This document shows, in pieces, positions 24,290-35,385 of a DNA stretch of 64,000 nucleotides. The DNA is from Spirometra erinaceieuropaei (Eukaryota; Platyhelminthes; Cestoda; Diphyllobothriidea; Diphyllobothriidae): assembly GCA_902702965.1 (NCBI GenBank), contig CACRXP010000018.1, positions 130,152-194,151 on the forward strand. The letters run 5' to 3'. The translations under genes were made by a program, and so were the position numbers. Every line of letters begins with the position of its first letter. The first letter of the stretch is position 1. The notes beneath the pieces were generated by a model. That model worked only from the letters and a program-made list of their open reading frames with translations. It did no database searches and was not told the DNA's origin.

Positions 24290-26518
24290 CTTCTTTTAGC
24301 GATCGGAAAAAATTAAATCTTCATGACAAACCTCAATGTCCATTAACACCTTTGAGGGGAGTATGTCTGTTCAAAATGGTGTTTTCGAGACCAAAAGAAG
24401 TCAGTCCTTGACGCGGATGAAATCATTTTCAATGACTCACCCACGTGAGCGGACCTGGTGGACGCATGAACTAGCCATGTTCTGCTAGCAGAACGAATCA
24501 GATGTGTCCAAGACGCGTTTCCATCAAACCGACTCCCGTCTTGACCGAAATCTATCAAGACTGTCTATTTTGAAGAGCAGGAGAGTATGGACTGAAGTGG
24601 AGAAGATGTCTGGGATTACGCAGGACTAGTTTACATCAGTCGTGGTTCCTCATAGAACTTCACAACATAATCCGTAGCACAAGAAAGCCACGGGCCACTT
24701 TCAGAGCATACAGGACGTCTGGCCCGGAACCTCTGGGAATCTGAGGCAAGGTAAAGGTTATTCAGGCCATTCTCAGGACAATTTGAGAAAAACGAACTGG
24801 TCTGAAATGTGCTCAAAGCAGAGAACGTGAAACAAATATCCCCAACAAACGAATTAACGAAAGTATTTGACGTTAGGAGAGCAAAATAGATGTGGAAACT
24901 TCTGAAGGAAAAGATGTGCGAAAATAAGACCTTACGCAGCCACAGTGTTCACAGATGATAAGAATGTTTTCCAGGTGGATGGGCAATAAGATAGTCTTCT
25001 TAATGGCCTGTGTCCGGCTGTCGGTGGATGCAAAATCGACAAGCAAGGACATTGGATCATATAAAGACTTAGTGTAGTCTTCCGAAGGAAGTGTCGAGGA
25101 CCAGGAGTTGGCGAAATTGAGGCTGAAACCCATGAAACTTGCCTCAACAAATCTCTAAGACTCGATATGATGCACCCTTACATCCACTAACACTCGTCGT
25201 CAGCTGTGCGAACGTACTAACAGACGTCTTATTTTTTTTTAACATCACAAATATTTCTTATGATGCTGTTTAATAACTGGCAGCTAGCAAAGTCCATACC
25301 ACCTCTCTCTCTGTAGGAAATCGTACCGTTAGAAGGCAGTTAGGCGAAGTTTGGTTCTGCCGCCCCACTTAATTGATACCATATGGTTAGCTTACTAAAA
25401 CAATTCAAATTGGCATACCTAACTTAGATACTCGCTGGATTAGAAATGGAAAGAGAGCGAAAACGGAGCTCGGAGCGAGTGAAGAGGGTGTGAGTTAGCT
25501 TACCTACTGTAATTTACGCGCAGGCCATCCTGCCTGCGCCCGCGGCGGATTAGCGTCGCTGCCGAAGTCTGAGCTGCCACATGGAACGTTCAAATGTGCA
25601 GCTGTTAAACCTTAGTCTGTGTATGTCGCCCAATAGATACATCTGCGTAGGTGCGTAGGAACCTCATTTGAATCATCCCGGGCTTTAAAAACGCGGTTTG
25701 GTGGTAATGGGGATTACTGTAAAATCTCTCGTTCATTGTGATAACCACTTCCATTAGACTAGGTCGCCCATTAAAGCATTATGTAGATGGTAAGGCAGAG
25801 TAGAACAAATTGCTGGTATGGCCCTGAAAATATGTAGTTTGCACCTAACTCCACAGTCTTCCATCTCGGTGATTGCGATGTTACTCCGTGTCGACTGCAA
25901 TTGTTGTATCGCCGCCGGAACTCGTGAACGTTCACGTATAGTTGAGGTAAGGTAGTTAAAAATTGCTAATCAGAGCCAGACTGTCAGGTCGTGATAATCT
26001 CGAGAAGGAGTCCGGCCGTGTAATTTCCCTTTAGATCTGCCACTGGCTTGGCAGACATCAGATACTGCTTTTAGGGTCTGTTTCCCTATGGTACATGATT
26101 TATCGTCACTAGCAGGCCATCGATTTGCGCACTTGGGAGATTTTAATCACTTTCGACACAATTATTTTAAATTCGACGCTTTATCACTTGAGTCAAATAG
26201 GATGCCCCTGACTTAAGTGCGGTTAGATTAAAGTGCTCTTAAAAATCCACTCACGTTCAACATCCTTAAAGTTATAGCTGAACGCAATTACTGTCCAAAA
26301 TGTCGCGCTCTTTTTAATTTATCCGTTATCTTAGAAAATCTGTACCTTTCCAGTTTCTTGCCTTGTATTTTTCGGACTTGGCTGGGAGTAGTTGGTTTTT
26401 ACATACCAAAACTCATTAAACAATCCCTTTCGTATGGTAAGCTGGAGAAAATTCTGCACAATCCTTGGATTAAAGACCCATGGATTTCTTCATGCATTGT
26501 GGCATGTCTTGTACACAA
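24290..26518. other. no gene recognised
   Basis: No motif-bearing frame, repeat family match or RNA gene is seen between the retroelement cluster and the telomere-like array. Confidence 0.4.
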
Positions 26519-26790
26519 ATAGGAATTTCCCCAGCCCCGCTAATACGGGTGGCCGTGCGTACAGTTCCTTGAAGATAAAATATTTGTATGCCCAAACCCT
26601 AACTCTAACCATAACCCTAGTCCACACCTGGATCCTAACTCTAAGCCATAACCCTAATCCCACGTAAACCCTGACACCAACATTTGTCCTAACTTTAGAC
26701 CTAGCCTTGTCCCTGATCTTTGTTCCCTGGAAATTCGCACAAGACCCCCGGGATGCAAGGGGGTTCCTATTCCCGTGTATTGCCATCTTA
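26519..26790. repeat. telomere-like CCCTAA-rich degenerate array
   Basis: Imperfect AACCCTAACTCTAACCATAACCC units run over about 26590-26720, bounded by short inverted flanks (AATAGGAATTTCCCC at the left and GGGGGTTCCTATT at the right). Too irregular for an active telomere. Open frames on both strands here are repeat artefacts. Confidence 0.7.
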
Positions 26791-27419
26791 CGTAATATAT
26801 AGTTGTAATTACGTAAAATTATAATTTGCTGTGGTAGAATAATGATAGGTATTTACCAGTAATCAGTTAATAGGTCAGTTAGGCTGGTTTTGTCTTAGTG
26901 AGTTGGTATTTTTATTTGGTTCGAAAAAATGCATTTATAATGTCCGCCATTATATCCAGCAAAACACCCAACAGGAAAAAACACTTAAAAGGGTAACACG
27001 GGTTGTGTATTTCGTCCACGTCTGCGTTGGACGCAATTTTTTAGAAGCCCTTTTTAAGGAAATTCAAGGATTATGTCTATTTAAACAGTGAATTTTGCCG
27101 AAAAATTAGAATGGGTTTATGCCTAACCCACAAGCACTAGTTTAACAAAAATGTGCCATCTCGACTGTGCTTTACGCGAGTGTCAATAAAGGGCTGGTTT
27201 TGCTGTAGAAAAAGCGTCCAAATTCGAAGTAATGTGCGAAGTGGTCAGTTTTATTCGCAGTACCCAGATAAGCTTGTACCACGGACACAGATTCTGGGCT
27301 TACACAGGTCGCAACAGGTGACACACTCTTCATGACTCTCGGTTATTGATTTGTCGCTGGAAGAGGTAATTTAAACACTGGCCGTCATTTGCATCCTAAC
27401 ACGTGCGCAGGCACTCATA

Positions 27420-28127
27420 ATGGTGGCTGCCTCGAAAGCGCTTCGTTTTAAACAGGGTCTGGGAAAACTTGCGTTTTTCTATCGAATTCAGTGTCGTGAG
27501 GAAAGGATATGGGCTTACGTGTGCCTTCTTGCATGGATGGGAGATCTTGCACTGACCTACAGTCTCTTTGTGGACAAAACATGGAGTTGTTGGGAGTCGG
27601 GTAATTCAACTCAGTGCAATCTCGACTACGGATTCGAGTGGCCAATGGCGTCACAACCAGCTGGAATCACTACGGCTGTCGTCTTTGCAATCTGCGGTCA
27701 GGCCCTCGTCACACTGGGCTGTGTCATTCTCGGTGTTTCCCTACTGACTCCATTCTGCCCGCAACCAACCTCTTCCTACGTTATACGGGACGTATGTCTA
27801 ACCACGGGTGTCTACCTTCTTGCTTTCTCCCTGATGATTCACGTCATTGCGGCAGAACGAATCAAGGTGGACTTCTACAAACTCATCACAAACTACTCAA
27901 GTGGGCTTCTGGTATTTCTCGTCGGCTGGACGTCTGTTGTCGTAGCAGTTACCGTTGACATGGTTGGCTGCGTTTTGCCATACACCTTGCAGAATCCCAC
28001 TGACAGGTATATTTGGCTGTGGCTTCACCGACACTATACATTCCACAAGTATCGTCTTCTGGAGGATCACTATCGGATTGTGCCAAAGGACACTGACGTT
28101 GACGAGCTGGAGCGCGTAAGGGGTTAG
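27420..28127 (+). CDS. four-transmembrane protein, claudin/PMP22-like topology
   Basis: 235 aa on one uninterrupted frame. Four hydrophobic segments are seen at about residues 29-51, 83-110, 123-150 and 163-187. The first extracellular loop carries WSCWESGNSTQC, with a Cys pair and an N-glycosylation site (NST) as in the tetraspan claudin/PMP22 group, though the W-GLW-C-C signature is not intact. Another NYSS sits before TM4. The basic-aromatic cytoplasmic tail ends DVDELERVRG. Expected at the plasma membrane. Exact family not recognised. The ATG follows a possible splice acceptor (GTGCGCAG at 27403-27411), so a noncoding 5' exon is possible. AATAAG at about 28279 could serve polyadenylation. 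Base composition is more GC-rich than the flanks, consistent with a real exon. Confidence 0.72.
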   Translation: MVAASKALRFKQGLGKLAFFYRIQCREERIWAYVCLLAWMGDLALTYSLFVDKTWSCWESGNSTQCNLDYGFEWPMASQPAGITTAVVFAICGQALVTLGCVILGVSLLTPFCPQPTSSYVIRDVCLTTGVYLLAFSLMIHVIAAERIKVDFYKLITNYSSGLLVFLVGWTSVVVAVTVDMVGCVLPYTLQNPTDRYIWLWLHRHYTFHKYRLLEDHYRIVPKDTDVDELERVRG

Positions 28128-29540
28128 TTATAGAGGACTGTCCACTCTATACAGTGTCAGAGTTACTGGCGTAACAGGGCCAATTGTTGCCATTTTCTCC
28201 TGTTTCGACTATGGCCTTCTTAAACGAATATCCTCTCTTTTGTCCCCTTCACTTCCTTTATTCATTCTACGTCATAAAAATAAGAGTTTTATCCCGAGGG
28301 TAGAGGATGTTTGACGACAGAGAGACGACGCCTACGTGGGCTATCAAAAAGCGAGAAGTCGACTTGTTGCACTTACTCAAAATAATATCAACGGCTTATT
28401 CAATTTCAAAGGAGGTGTACTGCGATAACTTTTGAATATTCCGAAAACTTGTGACACATTTTCAGCTTATTCGAAACTTCGCACTTCGAGATTTTCAAAT
28501 CGAAGTAAAATTTACAATTTTGATTTTGCGTGAGTTGGTTTTAACGCCACCAATAACAAGAGTTGACGCAATTAGGTCATATCGTCTCCGTTAACCAGGC
28601 CGAGAAAAATCAAGCACAAAAAATGAAGGGAAACGCTGACAAACAAAAATGGGGAGTTGTTTGAGATGATGATTCTTACCAACGCAGGAAATCAAAGGTA
28701 CTTTGTTTACCGTTTTACGTTGTTTGGAAGACAGGGAGAAAACCTACCTAGGACTTCCTGCTTTGGGAGGGGAATTTCAAAACCTGTTCTGGGAGATTAG
28801 GACATGGAAAAACAAACGATCCAGGCATGCAACATAAAGGCCTTGCGTTTCAGGGGCAAGCCTTGTAAACAGCACAACTGTGCGTATGTTGATAAAAAGG
28901 CGCGCGCCTCAAAACGGTCTCCAATGCCGGAGTTGATTAGATTTTTCAGTTTTCGGATATTTTGGCCCGCAGGGGAATTTTCAAAATCTGGTAGAAACAT
29001 TGATAAAGCTGATGGTAATGGCATCGCAGATGTGCTACCACTAGCAAGGCCGCTTTTACAGATCACAATTTGACCACTTCTGCTCCAGCTGCTCTGTAGC
29101 CCTAGAATTCTGCCTACTAGGAAGATGATCTCTCCTACGCCACAAATTTCCAAAGGACTAATAGGATGAAAACGGAGTTATTACTGTTCATCCTTGTGTA
29201 CTGTAAAAATACTTGACATGTACTGTGTTGTAAGTATGGTAAACCATCTAATATTTGTATATTACTGACTGTCTGTTGGCGGCTTACGAATATTCCGAAG
29301 TAGCTGATGGATTTCAGTTTGAATATCCACAAAAAGGCCTTTGAAAAGAGTCCAAAAGGCTTTAGTATGGAGGTTTTACTACAAGTTCACGCATTTCTCC
29401 TCTCGTAAATATGAAAAGGCAGCGTGGAACCTGGGATTGACATACTAGAACGCACATAGCGAACGCTGGGGTGCGCACTAATGGGCTAACCTTCCATCAT
29501 GCAACGACACAAGGTCGGCGGAGCACCCGTGTCAGGGCTT
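28128..29540. other. no gene recognised
   Basis: Downstream of the four-TM gene. Short open frames (for example 28797-29153, minus) show no splice context, paralogue or recognisable motif. Confidence 0.4.
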
Positions 29541-30050
29541 TTAGATAGTACCTGTTCTGTCAGTAGTGCCCTCTAAACGGGCCACGTGTTAGATGCGCTG
29601 GACCAACACGGGGGCCACATCGGAGTCTGGCAGGCGTTATCTGTGAGCAATAACAAATGCCAACATTCCTGGGGTGCGCTGGCGGACCCTGTTGTCGGCA
29701 TTCGTCGCTCAACTGGACCACTGCCGCCACCCCATTGTTTTGTGGTCCAAATCCTGGTCATTTATGTGTGGACCAGGGGGTGTGGAGTGGAGCGCCAAGG
29801 CGAGGATCCGTCCGAGCCATCCACCTGCGGCCTCCCCCGTCTCCGGTCTTCTTGACTTGGTCTTGACACCGGGCTCAGGCGGGGGAGGAGGAGAGAGTGA
29901 AGGTCGATGCTACGCAAGTCTACTGGCACTATAAACCCCTGCGTAAGTCACCGTCCCTGCTTTCACAATGCAGTCTGTGGGGCACACGGTGAACGTCGTC
30001 GAAATCGACGGTCGAACTGTCGTTCTGTCAGTATGGAAATCATTCAGTAC
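29540..30050 (+). repeat. dispersed repeat family R2, longest copy
   Basis: Runs from CTGTCAGTAGTGCCCTCTAAA through GGTCTTGACACCGGGCTCAG to the ACGGTCGAACTGTCG tail. Overlapping open frames in three phases come from its GC-rich sequence and do not look like genes. Confidence 0.6.
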
Positions 30051-31149
30051 TCTTATGCTACTGTCCGCATGTTGGCAGCTTGTGACTGCACTGTTTCTAT
30101 TCAGTAGTAACTGTTAGATTTCGGTTAGAATATTCCTATTTAAGCTTTCATAGTGAGCCCAGAAGGCTTTGATCTGAAGGATTTACTCTAAGTTCACACA
30201 TTTATCCCCTCAGAATTTAGAAAAAGCAGCATGCATAAAGTTGACAAAACTGAGAGCGTGTTTAAGTAAATGTAACAGAATTGGGCACGCGGACGAATCA
30301 AGGTTACTCGTTTTGGTAGGAGGCAAGAGCAAATACCCACTTTCCCCCTGTATATGGATGCCTTCCGCTAAATTCCGGAAAGTTAAGGTTAGAATAATGG
30401 TTATGGCCACAGTGGTATGATCGACAAAACAAAGATTCCCAAATCAGAAGTCAGTGAAGGCGAACCGGGTTGACAAACTTTATTGATGTTTGACAAGGTA
30501 CAAGAGGCACTGTAATCCGCTCCCGTAAGCTCTTTCGGGGCAGGTTGTGTTCTGTGCCCACCGTCTAGGTTTTCAACCCTCCAACGCATGTATGCACCTT
30601 CGTCCTGTCTCAGAGAAGAGACAGCGCCCGCTGGTCTCAAGCTCTCGTAAGGCTGGTGACAAGCCTCGTGCGGTTCCAGTGGTGAACCGATAGGGAGCGT
30701 GAGACGGACAGAAGGGCAACATGACAAAGTGGCGGGGAGCAAGGAGGCACGGACTGCTACAGTTGAAGTTTGGACGCGGAACTGGGTGCTCCCTGAAGTT
30801 TATGTAAAGGCCATTTAGAGTAGGGGGCGGGAATACTTACTTTGTGTCCTCCCGTCGCTGTTGATACTACCTAAATAGTTATAGCAACGGCAATAGTAGG
30901 CGAAGCACGAGCCTTTGCGGATATTGACCAGGGTGCTATCCAAACTACTTGTGGGTTGTGAATACCTCTTGGGGTAGCGAGCTTTAAGAATTTTCGATTG
31001 AAAAACGGTCAGTTTGGCTAATGGGCTTGCTCCCGCGGATGACATGTGGGTAAAACTGGCTTATATGGGCGTCCAAACAGGACATGGAAATAAGAACGCC
31101 TCGCCAGATTTATGAAGATGGACCTGTGTATGATTCCGGATGGGATGAA

Positions 31150-31380
31150 ATATCCCCTTGTCTCAATCCCAACAATAAACCTAATATAAAACTAATCCGT
31201 TGCCTTAATTTTACTCCTAACCCTACTCTAGGCCTTGACTCTGCAGCTAACACGAGTCCCCACCTTAACCCTGAACATGAGTCGGACTTACCTTAACGAT
31301 GTCTTTAAATCTAGCTTCAAACCTAATTCTTAACCTAGACCTAGACCTAACCTTAACCCTGACCCTAGTTTCATCGGAAG
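31150..31380. repeat. telomere-like degenerate array
   Basis: CCTAAC-type imperfect repeats (for example CTAGACCTAGACCTAACCTT at about 31337). Flanks differ from the 26.5-kb array. Confidence 0.6.
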
Positions 31381-31419
31381 TTTGCTCAAAGACACCCGCG
31401 TTGCAGGCGCCCACGTAAG

Positions 31420-31723
31420 TCGATTCTGACGAAATATTTGTGTGACATCTTTGGAAGACGAGGCAAGAAGTTTTGTGGTGTCGATAAAGTTTGTCTAAGC
31501 ACTGTTGCTTCTGTTCGACCATACAAGGGATTAACTCTTCTATACTCTTCTGCGACAAACCGATTAGGAAGAGAGTGAGTAGGGTTTGTTGTTTGGCATT
31601 GCGCAGTCCCTCTCTCGTTTCCAAAGCTTCAATATCTCGTGAGGAGAAAACCGATGTTTCTTGGCAGACGTTTTTAGTAGAATAGTAGCAGTTTTCCCAA
31701 TGATACTCTGGAAGACTCTTCAA
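31420..31723 (-). other. open frame of unknown origin
   Basis: About 100 codons of polar, helix-prone sequence (SSRDIEALETREGLRNAKQQ, LIGLSQKSIEELIPCMVEQK) that run into the telomere-like array at the low-coordinate end. No start context, paralogue or family is seen. It could be an exon of an unrecognised gene or an old retroelement piece. Confidence 0.2.
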
Positions 31724-31914
31724 GCAGGAGTGACTTCATGTCACGTCTAAAGACTTTGGTTCCATGGTGACAGATAGCTAAGCTTACAGCTGAATCATCA
31801 TCCAGACTGAGCTCGTATTCCGATGATTTGAGGGAGAGGATAGAAGGCGAATTGTCACTTTGACATCAGGGTTTTTGACAATGACCTAAGTAGAAAGAGG
31901 CGGGCGTTGGACTT

Positions 31915-32130
31915 TGAATAGAATTGTATAATCCCGATCGAAACCGACGGGACGACGTGTCCGCGGCTCAGTTGTTAGAGGCGGTGGACTTGTAATTAAC
32001 TGGTCGCGAGTTCGAGCCGCAGGTGTTCCACACGTCGAGATTAAGTATGACTGTCTGGCAACGGCTAATAAACCAGAAGTGGCCACTACAGTCTCTCTTG
32101 TCTTTGTCGGCAAGAACATTTTGTCAAATT
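31915..32130 (+). mobile_element. tRNA-derived SINE, plus copy
   Basis: Leader CCCGATCGAAACCGACGGG, A-box-like CGGCTCAGTTGTTAGAGG, B-box GGTCGCGAGTTCGAGCCGC, then TGTTCCACACGTCGAGATTA and the body. It ends near GTCTTTGTCGGCAAGAAC. Confidence 0.7.
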
Positions 32131-32229
32131 GAATTGCCCACAAAAAATGAACAAAATATTGCTTTTTTGTACCCATTCGTAACTAGTTCTCAAAAGAATG
32201 ACGCACTTTGATTTTCAAAAAAATCCCAA

Positions 32230-32787
32230 TTGCGTGACTTGAAACGCACTATCTGCACCAATTATAACATGAGCTCCACACTCAGGGGCGCATTTTACCT
32301 GAACCAGGGGGTTTCTTTACCCTGTTGGAAAGCTTGCAAAGAATGCAACTCCATCATATTCGTCTTTGCCAAGTCGTCTGCTCAGGCGTGCCGTTGTAGT
32401 TACCGGTCACTTAGGGCGAGGTTCACGTTTAAAGATGCATCAGGCAGCGAAAACTCCTCTACACTTAACGTTCGTCAAGTTGACGTGACATCAGAATGCG
32501 CACTAAAGGATATCTGGACCACTTCTACCCTTGGCCCATCTCCCCTTCAAACAGGCAATAACCCTGGTGTTCCCCCTAAAACAGGCCTTGCCGAAATACT
32601 ACCGGACCAAAACGGGGAGCCTATCATGGGACGGCAAGCGTTATTGGGCTGTTCACCCACAAAAAATGCCATACATGGGATGTGGTGGTACGCTTACACT
32701 CAGGCTCAAACCGCACCACTTGACCTCAACATCAGATGGGTAACGGGTTCGGACAGTGGATTGCTACCTTGGAGTGAACTGTCGTAA
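32230..32787 (+). other. long open frame, uncertain coding
   Basis: 185 codons from ATG to stop, contiguous, with no domain recognised and no signal peptide. Residues 105-150 read LQTGNNPGVPPKTGLAEILP and QNGEPIMGRQALLGCSPTKN. A second frame is also open over 32531-32743, as expected for GC-rich repeats. It lies just after a SINE. Either a young repeat with a fortuitous frame or a real unknown gene. Confidence 0.22.
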
Positions 32788-33254
32788 GGGCAAGCACAGA
32801 GGAGCCACCGTAGCCCTGGCTTTCCATTCCGACGGGCATCGAATTATTTGGCCACGACTGATGATGTGAGGAAAAGCTACGCAAGATGTGAATAGGGAAG
32901 TTTAGCGGAGACAGGCGCCAGAGTGTACAGCACACTAACAACACCAAATCGTAAAACAGCTTCCAAAGTCCAAACTAGCGCCCTGTCAGTCGCGCTTTTT
33001 CTGCGTCACGGGTCAGTCGGACCAGGTACTACAAATCAGGTACACAGAACTTTGTAAATCCGGTAAAACCTGCCGATATGCAGATACATTTACCACTAAG
33101 GCGTTACATTACCCGCTCATGGCGAGAAAGAAGGAGTGCCTAATCGTCCAGAGGGTCAATTGGAACAAAAGTGCGACCTCGCAGCTGAAGGCAAATAGTT
33201 GCTCAGGCACCTCGGCTCAACTCTGCCCTCTTGACAGTTCGACCGACGATGTCC

Positions 33255-33660
33255 ATCGTGTTCTCCACAAAAAGGTGAGTATAAGGACGGTGGCTTGCGT
33301 GTGAATTAGTTTATAGCGATAGTGGACTTGTGCAGCATCTACTGCACCCCCTCCTCCCCCACCTGGGCCCGGTGTCGAGACAGAGTCAATAAGACTGGAG
33401 GCGGGAGAGAGCCTAGATGGAGGTCACGGCGAAAACCCGCACCTAGGCGTAGAACCACACCATATGTTCTACAATGTACGGTGACCAGAATTATACACAA
33501 GAAGAAAAAGGGACGGCTAGGATCTCGGCCGACGCGCCATGGACCCGCAACTGAGCCTGCCGCCACACCCCCAATGCTGAACTTTGCTATGGTCTCACAG
33601 CCCCGATAACGCCCGCCGGATCCCGATCTAGTCCCCTGTTGGTCCAGCATATTTACCGCT
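33255..33660 (-). repeat. dispersed repeat family R2, minus copy
   Basis: Carries the inverse family marks (GACGATGTCCATCGTG, CTCCTCCCCCACCTGGG, GTGTCGAGACAGAGTCAA). Open frames here are composition-driven. Confidence 0.55.
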
Positions 33661-34198
33661 TAGCCCGTTTTAGGGACACCTCGATACTGTTGTCTTGCAA
33701 ACTCGGCGGCGGGATAGCGACGATATGGATGACAGTGCGCAGTCCTAACAAACGCCAGATCTCAAATATACTCTCATAATATCACCCTGTTTGTGCCAAT
33801 CTATGACCGTATACATGATTAAACAAAAATTGCATCAAATATTCAGTAAGTCAGTTGGCATCCGTTTTCTAACGTTAACGTCAACAACACATTTAAAGTA
33901 GGTCAACATTCCACATTCAAGGCCGGCGCGTGAAACCTATTTGTAACGAGTACTTTGACCTGCTGTATGGCCTGTCCGAGTTAAGTGATTCATGCTATTT
34001 GATTCCAGCATATGACCATTCATTCGAAGTCTCTATGCTCTTCGGTAGAAAAAAGTGGTTGGTGAGCAAAGATGATGTGGAGCACAGGTAAATTCAAGCC
34101 TTGGATAGTCAACTGTTTGGGTTGCTTGAATGATCCGAAACAAGTGGGTGAATATCGACAGATTTTGAGTGACGACTGTCCAGTAATGACGGCGGTAC

Positions 34199-34413
34199 NN
34201 NNNNNNNNNNNNNNNNNNNNNNNNNNNNNNNNNNNNNNNNNNNNNNNNNNNNNNNNNNNNNNNNNNNNNNNNNNNNNNNNNNNNNNNNNNNNNNNNNNNN
34301 NNNNNNNNNNNNNNNNNNNNNNNNNNNNNNNNNNNNNNNNNNNNNNNNNNNNNNNNNNNNNNNNNNNNNNNNNNNNNNNNNNNNNNNNNNNNNNNNNNNN
34401 NNNNNNNNNNNNN
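34199..34413. other. assembly gap (run of N)
   Basis: About 215 undetermined bases. Frames that cross it are not interpretable. A PLE-like terminal motif starts immediately after it. Confidence 0.99.
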
Positions 34414-34482
34414 CAATATAGCAGCCTCTGATGCTAAACGCCTGTTTGAGTTCGAAAGCTAAGGTCAATAAAACTACCGTCC
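34414..34482 (+). mobile_element. PLE terminal motif next to the gap
   Basis: CTCTGATGCTAAACGCCTG and TTTGAGTTCGAAAGCTAAGG match the motif at 35326-35370 at the end of the plus-strand PLE. It is probably the other pseudo-LTR of that element or a separate truncated copy. Confidence 0.5.
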
Positions 34483-34899
34483 AGGTGATGGTGCCCTTGT
34501 CTTCTTTAAAATAAGAGCCTGGGATGCGCATATTCTCTTCCATTACTGAGTAGGAATTCGAGGTTTTTCCCTAATGGAACACGGACGAAGCCAACGGCCA
34601 CCTACACTCAAGCGAAAGAATTACCATTTCTATGATATCTAGTTGGTCTTGCATTGAGAAACTTCTTAGTGGTCGGCAACACTAAAACAATAATGCCAAC
34701 TGAAGTTGGAGGGAATTAAAATAGTTACGGATGTAAATACGTCGTATGGGGATCAGAGATTAATAGGGTATTTTCGATCCTTTATAAACTCGAACCTCGT
34801 ACTTAAGTAACACTTAAATAGCAACATTCCAAGGAAGGTTCGCATACCATAATCGTCATATGAAATAACATAATTCAAATGAAATAAAACTGAGCGAAG

Positions 34900-35385
34900 G
34901 GCGTAGAACTACACAGGCCAAACAGGACGACGTCTCAGCTCACGAATACTTGAGCACAAACGGGCCGTTCGGAGAGGCAACCCACTATCTCAAGTCGCCC
35001 CTCACACGCTGGAGGAAGACCATGAGTTTGATTTCGCCAACACGCGAATATTCGCGCGAGCCGGCAACAAGACGGGGCGAGAACTGTTGGAGGCGTGGGT
35101 GTCGGGCACCCACTCTATCAATAGACACATTGATTTGCCTGCGTGTTAGCACGCACTCCGCCCACGCCGCCAGGTGGCACAGCTCACATCGCCGCGAAGT
35201 ATAAACGGCGTCACCACGCCGGGAGACCATTGTGGGCCAGGCAGCACAAACCAGGCCTAGCCAGGGACGTAATCCCCCCCTCACGGCACAACGATATAAA
35301 TGTTCACACGTTGCGGCACTCTAGCAGTCTCTGATGATAAACTCCAGTTTGAGTTCGAAAGCTAAGACCAATAAATCTACTTGAG
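34900..35385 (+). mobile_element. Penelope-like element 3' part with GIY-YIG domain
   Basis: Plus-strand frame starting at about 34913: NYTGQTGRRLSSRILEHKRA, then AVRRGN.LSQVA, HEFDFANTRIFARAGNKTG, RELLEAWVSGTHSINRHIDL. This is the second half of a GIY-YIG endonuclease as carried at the C-terminus of many PLEs; the Glu of LLEAW is present. A TAG interrupts the conserved LPACY segment near 35146, so the copy is inactive. The tail to 35385 contains a hammerhead-like motif. Confidence 0.75.
35322..35364 (+). ncRNA. hammerhead-ribozyme-like motif in a PLE end
   Basis: Box 1 CTGATGA at 35331-35337, a possible helix II formed by AACTC (35340-35344) and GAGTT (35351-35355), then GAAA at 35357-35360 and a 4-bp pairing TAGC (35322-35325) with GCTA (35361-35364). 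PLE pseudo-LTRs are known to carry hammerhead ribozymes. Helix I is not resolved and one helix II position is mismatched, so activity is doubtful. The copy at 34414 has CTGATGC and would be more weakened. Confidence 0.4.

Noticed and set aside
26392..26786. Protein with NPNP/VRVRV-type repeats
   Set aside because: These frames are translations of the CCCTAA-like array.
33319..33650. Overlapping open frames on both strands
   Set aside because: They lie in an R2 repeat whose GC-rich sequence keeps several frames open by chance; no frame is conserved among copies.
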